Shown here: one piece after another, positions 34,019-43,500 of the stretch
Layout of the letters: every line of letters starts with the position of its first letter
Position numbering within the stretch: the stretch's first letter is position 1
Assembly: GCF_030689305.1 (NCBI RefSeq)
Contig: NZ_JAUYVM010000014.1
Coordinates: forward strand, 100,532-164,531
Direction of reading: 5' to 3'
From: Vibrio penaeicida
Lineage (GTDB): Bacteria; Pseudomonadota; Gammaproteobacteria; Enterobacterales; Vibrionaceae
DNA length: 64,000 nt
The notes under the pieces: generated by a model
Databases searched by the model: none
Told to the model about the DNA's origin: nothing
Seen by the model: only the letters and a program-made list of their open reading frames with translations
Program-made: the position numbers and the translations under genes

Positions 34019-34951
34019 ATGGCGACCAAACTTTCAAAAAAGGTGGGAGCGCGTAAAGCGGCAAACGCCCTCGATTTAAGCCCTCCCCTTAAAATAACCA
34101 AAATCATTAGCGTTGTAGACGTCCTCACCACATCGCTAAGAAAGCGCTTATTCAAGTCATCAAAAGGTTCCAAAAAAGGGTTGAGTGATACCGTCAAAGC
34201 GTACGCCAAGCAGCTCCAAGCCGCCAAAAAGCGAGGGGCATATCTAAGAGCAAAATCCATGTTAAACAGTGCGACTCGACCAGTGAAAGTGATTTTAGAC
34301 AAAAGCGACGTTGGCACACTTTTCAGCAAAGCCCCAAAAGGCTCCAAAATTTGGCTGCCATTTAAACTGAATCAAAAAAAATGGCATCAGACTCGAAATA
34401 CTGGGGCAATACAAGAGATGAGGGCGTTAATCTTCCCGGATAAACGCGTCCAGTTTGATATTGCAGGCGAAGTGAAACCCTCTATTTCCCCTTTGCGCTC
34501 CGACAAAGGAATGGATTTTAAAGATGACCTTCCTTCCCCTTCAACCAGACGTTTTAACGGGCATTCATTAAAAGGATACGAACGCGCACACCTCTGGGGG
34601 CATGGGTTTGGCGATGAGGCCAGAATGGGGTTGATGTATGCCCCTAAAGCGCTCAATCAAGTGATACAGAATAACGGGTTTGAAAAGTTCATTCGAGATG
34701 TCCAAATGCTGGCTCAACGCGAAGGAAAAAAGGTGCTGTGTAAATGTAAAGCGGTCAGCCATCCACCAAAGGGGAACAGTAACCTTAGCCCCGGAAAAGG
34801 AGAATTGCTGCTTTCAGAGGTATTTTACGACGTGGCGTATCAAACGAAAGATGGAAAGACACTATTGGCTCGTTTTGTAGCTACGGTGTCTGAACCACCA
34901 GAAAGCAAAGTGGTGATGAATAAGGCAGAATCGTTCATTACAGAATTTTAA
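34019..34951 (+). CDS. Polymorphic-toxin-like protein (putative nuclease-type C-terminal domain)
   Basis: 310 residues. The basic N-terminal third (many Lys/Arg) leads into a conserved-looking domain with KGYERAHLWGHGFGDEARMG followed by MYAPKALNQVIQN. This resembles, from memory, the 'polymorphic toxin type 4' group, and the RAH segment recalls the metal-nuclease DRGH motif. The ATG directly follows the TAG of the previous ORF in frame and has no ribosome site, so expression needs coupling or stop readthrough. No immunity gene follows; the next gene is convergent. The activity and target are inferred, not shown. Confidence 0.65.
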   Translation: MATKLSKKVGARKAANALDLSPPLKITKIISVVDVLTTSLRKRLFKSSKGSKKGLSDTVKAYAKQLQAAKKRGAYLRAKSMLNSATRPVKVILDKSDVGTLFSKAPKGSKIWLPFKLNQKKWHQTRNTGAIQEMRALIFPDKRVQFDIAGEVKPSISPLRSDKGMDFKDDLPSPSTRRFNGHSLKGYERAHLWGHGFGDEARMGLMYAPKALNQVIQNNGFEKFIRDVQMLAQREGKKVLCKCKAVSHPPKGNSNLSPGKGELLLSEVFYDVAYQTKDGKTLLARFVATVSEPPESKVVMNKAESFITEF

Positions 34952-34976
34952 AAGGCATGCCCTTTAGCATGCCTTT
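34951..34976. terminator. Bidirectional hairpin between toxin-like gene and chemoreceptor gene
   Basis: Perfect 10-bp stem AAAGGCATGC/GCATGCCTTT with loop CCTTTA. On the - strand a T-rich tract follows, suiting the chemoreceptor gene ending at 35007; on the + strand it starts at the toxin stop codon. Confidence 0.75.
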
Positions 34977-35006
34977 GATGGTTAAAGTTCGTATTTAAAA
35001 CGAAAT

Positions 35007-36914
35007 TTACACTTTGAACTGGCTCAGTAGCTGGTTTTGTTTTTCCACCACTTTTTGCTGTTCACCAATCGACTCCGTTAGGTTGCCCATAAAGTCAGAC
35101 ACTTCAACAGAAATATCTTTGGTAGCCTGCGCATTGCGATTCACTTCTTCACTCACGATGCTTTGTTGCTCCGCTGCTGACGCAATCTGATGAATCATAT
35201 CTGTAATTTGACCCATTGCATGGCGAATGGCTTGCAGTGCCGTATCAGCTTCTTGAGAATGATCTAACGTTTTAGTCACTTCTTTCTGGCTGGATTCCAT
35301 CACTTCTAGCGCTGACTTAGAACCCATTTGCAGTTCATCGATCATGTTGCCAATCTCTTCTGTTGACGCTTGAGTTTTCTGCGCTAACGTACGCACTTCA
35401 TCCGCCACAACCGCAAAACCACGACCCGACTCACCTGCACGTGCCGCTTCGATAGCTGCATTCAATGCCAGTAAGTTGGTTTGATCAGCGATGTCGTTAA
35501 TTACCCCAAGGACCGACTCAATTCGGTTGGTTGCCTGATTGAGGTCGGAAACAACGGATACTGCCTCCATGACTTTTTTAGACAAAACTTCCGTTGATTG
35601 AGCTGAATCTTCCACCAGCACGGCACTTTTCTCGATATTGCCATTCGCGCTTTGCACCGCAGTAGACGCTTGCTGAGAGTGGTTTGCCACTTCTCTTGCG
35701 CTCACCGACATTTCATTAATAGCCGCTGCCAATTGGTCAACTTCGCGCATTTGTTCTGAAATGTAGTTTTGTGCTTTCGCTGTGCCTTCGGTAGAAGACT
35801 TCATGCTGACAGAGATATCGTCACCCAACGATTTGGTGTCTGAAATCAGGCTCTGTAGCTGACTCATTAATGCGTTGATGCTAAGTGCGACTTTGCCGAT
35901 TTCATCTTCATTATGCACCGCGATACTTTTGGTGAGATCGCCATCGCCTTTTGTCAGATCGTCTACTTTTGCCTGCAAACGCTGCATAGGTTTAAACAGA
36001 AGTTGAAGCGTGCCCATTAACGTTAAGCTGGCCAGAATAATTAAACCAAACGCAATCCAAGACATGGTGCTGAATAAATCGCTTAAACTCTTGTACGCGT
36101 TCTTTTGGTCAACACTTACAAGGTAATACCAAGATGTGTTCGAACCCAGTTTTACCTCGTTGTGGTAACCGATGCGTGTCAAACCAGAACTATCGAAGGT
36201 AAAGGAACCGTATCCCGCGCTGAGAATGATTGGCTTAGATGGGGCGAGTACTTGAATATCGCTAAGGTTCGTTTCACCCGCGATACTTTTTGATGAGGAT
36301 GACGCAATCACCGTTCCTTTTGCATCAAATAAACTCGCAATAGCGCCAGCGGGCAAATTGTCGTTGATGTACTCACCAACAATGTCCAACGTAAGATCGG
36401 CTAGTAACACGCCTTTCAATTTAGTTCCGTCGTAAAAAGGTTCGGCAATACTCACCATCAATTTGTTGGTGGATGAACCGCGATAGATACCAGTGATGAT
36501 TGTAGATCGTTTGGCTTTTGCTTGCTTGTACCACCCACGAACACGTGGATCGTACTTGTTTGAATCGTATTTACCGGTTCGTGAGCTGAACGCTCGCCCA
36601 TCTTCAAAACCGATAACAATGGCAAAAACCTGTGACGCATTGGCCACCTGCGATATAAGCAACTCAGTGTCTTCTTCAGAGAAAGGCTGAGCAAATATTG
36701 GAGCTGATTTTACGAGTGTTTGAGAAACACTGCGCACCCAAGTTTCAATGGAATCACTCACTGCATCTGTTTTAAGAGAGGCACTGTAGTCAATGCTGTT
36801 TTGCTTATCTTGAGCTAGAAAATAATAGGAAATACAAAGCGACACACTCAGTGAGATAACAAGCAGCAAGGCTGCAACCGTAATCACTCGTTGCTTAAAT
36901 CCAAATTTAATCAT
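35007..36914 (-). CDS. dCache chemoreceptor (methyl-accepting chemotaxis protein), likely amino-acid sensing
   Basis: 635 residues: membrane helix (about 9-31), periplasmic dCache domain, second membrane helix (about 280-305), HAMP and a cytoplasmic signalling domain with the conserved hairpin tip DQTNLLALNAAIEAARAGESGRGFAVVADEVR. In the sensor, Tyr121, Arg126, Trp128, Tyr129 (KYDPRVRGWYK) and Asp173 (LLADLTLD) match the amino-acid-binding motif I recall for PctA, while position 146 is Gly instead of Asp. It would report amino-acid ligands to CheA. It lies next to a glutamate symporter gene on the same strand, though 277 bp apart. Confidence 0.9.
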   Translation of the reverse strand: MIKFGFKQRVITVAALLLVISLSVSLCISYYFLAQDKQNSIDYSASLKTDAVSDSIETWVRSVSQTLVKSAPIFAQPFSEEDTELLISQVANASQVFAIVIGFEDGRAFSSRTGKYDSNKYDPRVRGWYKQAKAKRSTIITGIYRGSSTNKLMVSIAEPFYDGTKLKGVLLADLTLDIVGEYINDNLPAGAIASLFDAKGTVIASSSSKSIAGETNLSDIQVLAPSKPIILSAGYGSFTFDSSGLTRIGYHNEVKLGSNTSWYYLVSVDQKNAYKSLSDLFSTMSWIAFGLIILASLTLMGTLQLLFKPMQRLQAKVDDLTKGDGDLTKSIAVHNEDEIGKVALSINALMSQLQSLISDTKSLGDDISVSMKSSTEGTAKAQNYISEQMREVDQLAAAINEMSVSAREVANHSQQASTAVQSANGNIEKSAVLVEDSAQSTEVLSKKVMEAVSVVSDLNQATNRIESVLGVINDIADQTNLLALNAAIEAARAGESGRGFAVVADEVRTLAQKTQASTEEIGNMIDELQMGSKSALEVMESSQKEVTKTLDHSQEADTALQAIRHAMGQITDMIHQIASAAEQQSIVSEEVNRNAQATKDISVEVSDFMGNLTESIGEQQKVVEKQNQLLSQFKV

Positions 36915-37191
36915 TCTTTTACCTGTCTAATCATTCATCAACTCTTAGTGAGCCGATAGCTACAGGGCAAGAAGTGTACAGATTTGAAATAAAAATGGGA
37001 GTGATATCACACAAACGGATGGGTATTCCGATTAGTATTTATCAATTATCTCACTGTTTTATAAAAATAAAATATCATGTATTTAAATGTGTCTATATTG
37101 TATTTAATTGTAACATTACTCAATAACACTCATAAAATAAGTATTAATCAGGTTGCTGCTCAATCATAAAATGAGCTTATAGTGAAATAAT

Positions 37192-38418
37192 TTAATTTAG
37201 TAAACCAACAAAATATGGAATGATTAGCGCATTAGCTAAATCAATAAAAAACGCGCATACAAGTGGAACAATAATGAACGCTTGATGGCTATTCCCGTAC
37301 TTTTGCGCGACCGCCGACATATTAGCCATCGCCGTGGGTGTAGACCCCAAAGAAATACCACCAAACCCAGCACACACAACAGCGGCATCGTATGTTTTTC
37401 CCATCAACGGAAAAACAACAAAAATAGCGACACAAATTGCCACAATAAATTGCACGCCAAGAATAGCGAAAATAGGACCAGCTAGATCAACGAGCGCCCA
37501 CAACTGCATGCTCATAAGTGACATGGCAAGGAATGCACCTAATGCAATATCGGCAATTAATGCAATGGCAGGTGTACGTTTTGGCCAACGTGTTCCGGTT
37601 AAGCGAGGGTAAGAATCTGGAATCAGGTTAGAAATAAGAATACCCGCGAACAGACAGGTCACGAACAATGGCAAGTCCAGTCCGAATTCTGACACCGCTT
37701 CATTGAGAAATGCCCCTAATATCACACAGATATGAATAGCCAGCACGGCATCTAAAAAATCGTACGCATTGATACTGGGTTTAGGGTTATTGGGTGAAGT
37801 ACCCACATCCATTTTTTCAACTTTCGCAGGGCTAAGGTTATGACGATTAATGAGAAACTTGGCAATCGGCCCGCCCATCACACTGGCTAAAATAAGCCCA
37901 AAGGTGGCACTAGCGATGCCGATCTCCATTGCCGTTTCCAAACCGAAGCTCTCACCTATTTTTGGTGACCACGCAATGGCAGTACCATGCCCACCTATCA
38001 GCGAAACCGAACCACTCAACAAGCCCACGATATCTGGCTGCCCTAACATGGTTGCAATGCCAATCCCCGTTAGGTTCTGGATAAACATGTACCCTATAGT
38101 GATGGTGAGCAAGATGATAAGTGGTTTCCCACCTTTGAAGAGATCTTTCAAGCTGGCGTTGATGCCGATGGTCGTGAAGAAGTAAACAAGCAGAAGGTCA
38201 CGCGCCGCCAAATCAAATTCAACATCAATTCCGGATAGGTAGTGCAGAGCAGCAAATAGGATGGACACTAAAATCCCGCCGGATACGGGTTCTGGAATGC
38301 TGAACTCTCTCAGCCATTTGCTCGCTTGTGTTAATCGACGACCCAAAAACAGCACGACGATGCCAAGTGTGACTGCGAGAAAAGATTCGACGTGTAGTAT
38401 TCCATCCAAGTAGTTCAT
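37192..38418 (-). CDS. gltS: Sodium/glutamate symporter GltS
   Basis: 408 residues from the ATG whose complement ends at 38418, with GGAGAG just upstream; a start ten codons earlier has no ribosome site. About ten membrane helices, with SLIGGHGTAIAWSP and GFGGISLGSTPTAMANM as the two family-specific re-entrant segments. It imports glutamate with Na+, usual for marine bacteria. The length fits E. coli GltS (401). Confidence 0.92.
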   Translation of the reverse strand: MNYLDGILHVESFLAVTLGIVVLFLGRRLTQASKWLREFSIPEPVSGGILVSILFAALHYLSGIDVEFDLAARDLLLVYFFTTIGINASLKDLFKGGKPLIILLTITIGYMFIQNLTGIGIATMLGQPDIVGLLSGSVSLIGGHGTAIAWSPKIGESFGLETAMEIGIASATFGLILASVMGGPIAKFLINRHNLSPAKVEKMDVGTSPNNPKPSINAYDFLDAVLAIHICVILGAFLNEAVSEFGLDLPLFVTCLFAGILISNLIPDSYPRLTGTRWPKRTPAIALIADIALGAFLAMSLMSMQLWALVDLAGPIFAILGVQFIVAICVAIFVVFPLMGKTYDAAVVCAGFGGISLGSTPTAMANMSAVAQKYGNSHQAFIIVPLVCAFFIDLANALIIPYFVGLLN

Positions 38419-38698
38419 GGGCTCTCCATTGCCTAAAGTTACGAACACTCAACATGTTAGGTAAGGTGACACTTATAAGCAACCAAAGGAGTATCATAGT
38501 TTCCTTGATACCTTCTAAACCAACTTAAGCACTGGCTAACTAAACACGGCATGCGGTAAAACAACGGCGAGAACAGTTTTCTATTATCGAAATTTGAGGT
38601 TAACTAATAATATTTATCCAACCCTACTTTCAACAAATACTATCTTTAAAGAAATTATCGTTGCTAAAAATAACAAGACGAAACATCCACATTATGAA

Positions 38699-39058
38699 TT
38701 ATTTCTCCTCAGCTAATCCAACATGTTTAATATGATTTGCACCCCACTCTCTCATACCATTCAAAATAGGCTTTAATGAAAGCCCATATTCAGTCAATTT
38801 ATATTCAACTTTTGGCGGAACTTCTGGATAGACTTTTCTCGCTATAATCCCATCCGCTTCAAGTTCTCTTAATTGACTGGTTAACATTCGCTGCGTAATT
38901 GTATTAATTTTTAACTTCAGCTCACCGAACCTCAATACACTTCCTTCCATTAAATGAAATAGTATTACAGGTTTCCATCGACCACCAATTACAGATAGTG
39001 TTGCTTGCACTGAACATCCATAAGGACGACAATAAAAATCTTTTTCTTTATTTTTCAT
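38699..39058 (-). CDS. HxlR-family transcriptional regulator
   Basis: 119 residues, a winged-helix domain with the family segment LSVIGGRWKPVILFHLMEG, RFGELKLKINTITQRMLTSQLRELE and YPEVPPKVEYKLTEYG. Cysteines at residues 9 and 15 (YCRPYGCS) precede the helix-turn-helix; HxlR proteins such as YodB use a cysteine there to sense quinones or electrophiles. It is divergent from an oxidoreductase and a monooxygenase-fold gene, the usual targets of such regulators. Confidence 0.88.
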   Translation of the reverse strand: MKNKEKDFYCRPYGCSVQATLSVIGGRWKPVILFHLMEGSVLRFGELKLKINTITQRMLTSQLRELEADGIIARKVYPEVPPKVEYKLTEYGLSLKPILNGMREWGANHIKHVGLAEEK

Positions 39059-39072
39059 TAATTTAACTCCAA

Positions 39073-39110
39073 TAGTATATTTTTTAATACCATAGCACTT
39101 ATTAGTGCGT
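39073..39110. promoter_or_regulatory. Candidate operator in the HxlR/oxidoreductase intergenic region
   Basis: GCACT-TATT-AGTGC at 39095-39108 and GTAT-N8-ATAC at 39075-39090 are inverted repeats in the 117-bp divergent gap. HxlR proteins bind short palindromes overlapping the promoters they control. Assignment is by position only. Confidence 0.4.
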
Positions 39111-39175
39111 ACTTCCTTTCAATGTAGGTAATGATTATTATGGAAATGAAATCCAACAAATAACAAGAGTAAACT

Positions 39176-40171
39176 ATGAAAGCCTATATTGTCGATGAAT
39201 ATTGTAACACCGCTGTATTTAAAGAAACCACTGTTTCAGAACCTGAAATCAAACCGGGACATGTATTAATAAAGGTTAAAGCGACCAGCTTAAACCCAGT
39301 TGATAACAAAATGCTTAGAGCGGACCTCGGTATCAACACCCCGACTCCTGCTGTCATGCACATGGACGTTTCAGGAATTGTTGTAGAAGTAGGTCGGGGA
39401 GTCACCAAATTCAGGGAAGGCGACAAGGTATATGGTTGCGCTGGTGGTTTAATGGGACCTGAAGGACCTATTCAAGGGGCTCTGGCAGACTTAATGGTTG
39501 CAGATGCCGACCTTCTAGCCCATATGCCCGTCACAGCAAGCTTTGTGCAGGCAGCAGCCTTACCTTTGGTCACCATTACCGCTTGGGAATGTATTTACGA
39601 CAAAGCCAATATCCAGAAAGGTGAACATATCCTTATCCATGCTGGTACAGGCGGGGTTGGTCATATGGCAGTACAACTCGCTAAACGGCGTGGTGCCTTG
39701 GTCTCGACAACAATATCTGACAACAATAAAGCAAGTATTGCCACGCGGTTGGGAGCAGACAACATAATTAACTACAAGTCAGAAGAGGTAGAGAAATATG
39801 TTGCTAGGCTAACTGATGGTAAGGGCTTCGATGTTGTTTTTGATACAGTGGGCGATGACAATATTGACCGATCCCTTGAAGCTGTAAAAATGTGGGGAGA
39901 GGTTGTCGCCGTTAATCCTCGCATGCAGAACCTACAGCTTATGCATGCTAAATCTCTGACTCTTCATTTCGTATTAATGCTGCTTCCTTTGTTAACAGGC
40001 AATAGACGAGCCCATCACGGACAACTTCTTTCTGAAATTTCTCGATATTTTGATCAAGGTGAATTGAAACCGCTCATTCATGATGTATTTCCTTTTAATA
40101 AAGTTAATGAAGCCCATAAATTATTCGAACAAAACACCCATATAGGAAAAATTGTATTAGAAAATGTATAA
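39176..40171 (+). CDS. Zinc-independent MDR-family NADPH:quinone-reductase-like oxidoreductase
   Basis: 331 residues, medium-chain dehydrogenase/reductase fold: KATSLNPVDNKMLR, the catalytic-domain D-V-S-G region, then a Rossmann fold with ILIHAGTGGVGHMAVQLAKRRGA. No structural-zinc cysteine cluster is present, which fits quinone oxidoreductases (Qor-like) rather than alcohol dehydrogenases. With the divergent HxlR regulator and the ABM-domain gene 15 bases downstream it forms a likely quinone or aldehyde detoxification cassette. Confidence 0.85.
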   Translation: MKAYIVDEYCNTAVFKETTVSEPEIKPGHVLIKVKATSLNPVDNKMLRADLGINTPTPAVMHMDVSGIVVEVGRGVTKFREGDKVYGCAGGLMGPEGPIQGALADLMVADADLLAHMPVTASFVQAAALPLVTITAWECIYDKANIQKGEHILIHAGTGGVGHMAVQLAKRRGALVSTTISDNNKASIATRLGADNIINYKSEEVEKYVARLTDGKGFDVVFDTVGDDNIDRSLEAVKMWGEVVAVNPRMQNLQLMHAKSLTLHFVLMLLPLLTGNRRAHHGQLLSEISRYFDQGELKPLIHDVFPFNKVNEAHKLFEQNTHIGKIVLENV

Positions 40172-40186
40172 CAAGAAGGAATAATT

Positions 40187-40474
40187 ATGATTTATCTTAT
40201 TGCAGACATTATAGCCAATCCAGGAAAAGAGAAAGAACTGGAGAGCAGTATATTTAAAGTGATGATACCCACCAGAAAAGAAGCTGGCTGCATTCAATAT
40301 GACCTTCATAAAGATGTTGAATATGATGGTAAATATATTATGTATGAAATCTGGGCATCACAAGAAGCAATTGATAGCCACGTCGCATCTGAACATGTAA
40401 AGGTTTTTCTAAATGAAGCTCAACAAAATGGGCTAATGAAAGACTTAATTATAAATAGATGTGAAAAGTTATAG
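40187..40474 (+). CDS. Antibiotic-biosynthesis-monooxygenase (ABM/YgiN-like) fold protein
   Basis: 95 residues. IADIIANPGKEKELE, TRKEAGCIQYDLHKD and MYEIWASQEAIDSHVASEHVK are the usual ABM segments. Members oxidise quinols or aromatic compounds without cofactor; E. coli YgiN is linked to quinone metabolism. AGAAGGA precedes the ATG, and the gene is co-transcribed with the oxidoreductase upstream. Confidence 0.85.
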   Translation: MIYLIADIIANPGKEKELESSIFKVMIPTRKEAGCIQYDLHKDVEYDGKYIMYEIWASQEAIDSHVASEHVKVFLNEAQQNGLMKDLIINRCEKL

Positions 40475-40559
40475 AATTAACCATTTATGATTTCACATTA
40501 AATTACACCCTTCTTAATTGCTTAGAAGCCCTTTATCTCAAAGCGCCACGGAGGCTAAT

Positions 40560-43500
40560 ATGATAAATTCTGCTGCGAATGAAAGAGGATGGAAAAAAAT
40601 TTACTTTATATTAACTTTTTTCCTATTTTCGAGCGTCTCTTACTCTGGACAAGGACCGGGGCTGGGACAACTACAATATTCACAAAATGAAGTATTCACA
40701 CAAATATCACAACTCGTTGATAATAATGAATACGAGTTTCTTCCTCAGGATTATCCGGGACGTCTAAGATATGGTACGAACGGTGTAACAATGTTGAACG
40801 GCTATATTCTCGGTGTTTTTGCCCCTGACAGCGGGCAAACTCCGGGGGGCTGGTTTGTATTGGATGCATCTAATCCACGTAATTTATCTTTAGTTAACCG
40901 GATTTATGAACCAGACCTATACACTGCAGACCGATCCAGCGACGGTTTACGTACAAGTGATTTTTCTGAAATTCATTCTTACGGCCTCAGTGGAGACTCC
41001 TTGGTTGCCATTCACAATGTCAGAGGCATTGAGATCTGGGATTGGTCAGACACATTCAACCCCGTTCAAGTTAGTAAACTTGCATTAGACAATATTGTTC
41101 AGGCTGGATATGGCAATATTCCTTGGCACGTATCTTGGCAAGCGCCCTACCTCTATGTTGCTCGAGGGACATCAGGCATTTCTATTGTCGATACATCAGA
41201 CATAACCAACCCTGTGCACGTCAAAACCATACCCACCAGCCAACTGGGCGGATTCTTGGTTGGTAAAGTCCGCGCTTTCGGGAACAAACTCCATATTTCA
41301 AGCCGTAACAATCGCGGTGGATTTTCCATTCTTAACATTGATGATCCTCTGAACCCCGTGCTAGAGAAAACCATTCCGAATCTTCCCTTTGTGTACTACA
41401 CCTCTTGCTGGGATGGAAAATACTCCTATTTCGGTGCGCGCGCTTCATCTGACAGCCTCATTATCTATGACACAACCACCACACCAATGTCATTGGTCAG
41501 CGACAACGTAACAGGGTTTCTCAACACCTACTGCTCGCACCAGGATGAAAAACTCATCATGGGTAATCGGTTTGACGTAGGAACGCTGGATGTTTCTGAT
41601 AAATCAGATATCCGTGAAATCGGTAGGGGTGTGTTAAGGCTAGACCCTTCTATCATACCAGATCATGGGCAATCGTTTCCCTTTGGTAATCTGATTTGGG
41701 TGGGGAATGACCACGGTTCCGGAAGTGGTTTTATGGCTCATGAAGCGCAACCGGATACAAATCCACCGTCTGTATTTTATACCTACCCAGAACAAGACAG
41801 CACACTCGTACCCGTAACCGCACGAATCGGTCTTGCGATGTCCGATAGTATCCTGCTGGAATCGGTGAATGACCAAACCTTTGTCGTTACAGAATTTCCA
41901 GGAGGACAGCCCCTCAGTGGAACATACAGTGTGAACCGGGCATTTGTACATTTCAGCCCAGACCAACCGTTGAAGAGAAATTCTATATACCAGGTCACCG
42001 TCTCGGGTATAGAGGATTTTTCTGGAAACCCGATGCCGGAATACCGCTTTAACTTTGCAACCGGCTCAGTAGCAAGTCATGATATAACACTCACTCAAAA
42101 CACCATGATTGAGGTGGGACAGCCCTTGGTTTTTAACGCTTCTGCACAACCTATTTTGAGTGGTACAGTTGAATATTCATGGGATTTTGGTGATGGTACC
42201 CCTTCAACGCCGTTTTCTCCTAATGGACAGATTCAACATTCCTACTCCAACTCCGGTCATTGGCAACCTATCGTGTCTGTCAGAGAAAACCTGTTAACAT
42301 CCACTGATTCAATGGCTGTCACTGTCGTGACCCCGTTAACATCGACTCAACCGACCACCGCGTCATCTATTATTTCAACCGGAAATCGCATCTACACAGC
42401 AAATGAAGACAACGGTTCAATTACCGCGTTTTCCGCTTTCGCCCCATTCAATAAGATTTGGGAGTCGCCGGTCGGTAAACGACCACGGACACTAGCGCAA
42501 GCGCCTGATGGTAGGATTTGGGTGGTAAACCAAGGTTCGGATTCCATCAGCATCCTCAACCCTAATAACGGACTTATCGTACAGACAGTTTCATTGCCAC
42601 GAGCCTCTCAACCTTATGGTCTAGTATTCAGCCCTGATGAGCGCAATGCATTTATTACACTGCAATCTTCGGGTCAGCTCCTTAAGCTGGATCCACTTAA
42701 TGGGGACATCCTGCAAACTCGCAATGTTGGTCATTCTGCAAGAGGAGTCGCTGTTGACAGCAATTCTGATACGGTTTTTGTCACCTTGTTTAAATCCCCT
42801 CAGGATCACGCTAGAGTTATTGCTGTCGATATCGACAGTTTCAATACTCAAGTCATTCGACTCAACAAAGACACCACTACCGCCGATGGTCCGGATCGCT
42901 CTAGGGGGCTTCCAAACTATCTCAACAGCATTACCATCTCACCAGATGGTAATTGGGCATGGGTTCCTTCTAACAAAGTAAATGTAGATCGCGGTCCATT
43001 TAACGAGAATAATCCGGATAATAAACTGACATTTGACAGTACAGTCCGCGCCATCCTTACACCAATCAACCTCCAAACAAGGCAAGAAGCCTTCAACATG
43101 CAGATTGACTTCGATAACGCTTCGCAACCCAAAGCTACCGTATTTAGCCCTGCTGGTGACTATATATATACTGCACTGGAAGGAAGCAACAGGATCGAAG
43201 TAAGAGATGCCTACAACGGAAACATCGCCTTACAGCTCAATCGTATAGGTGATGCGCCAATCGGTTTAGTCCGTTCAGGGAACTTCTTGTTTGTGCATGC
43301 TTTCCTGTCACGTAGCGTGAAAGTACTTGATGTCAGCCAGTTTGAACTACCCAGTAAAGGTGAAGTCACAGAAGTTGCTGTTCTGAAAACAGTCGAAAAT
43401 GAGGGTATGAATACCGCAATACTTGCTGGTAAAAAAATCTTCCATAACGCTGATGACGCCCGAATGGCAACAGATGGTTACCTCTCATGTGCCAGTTGCC

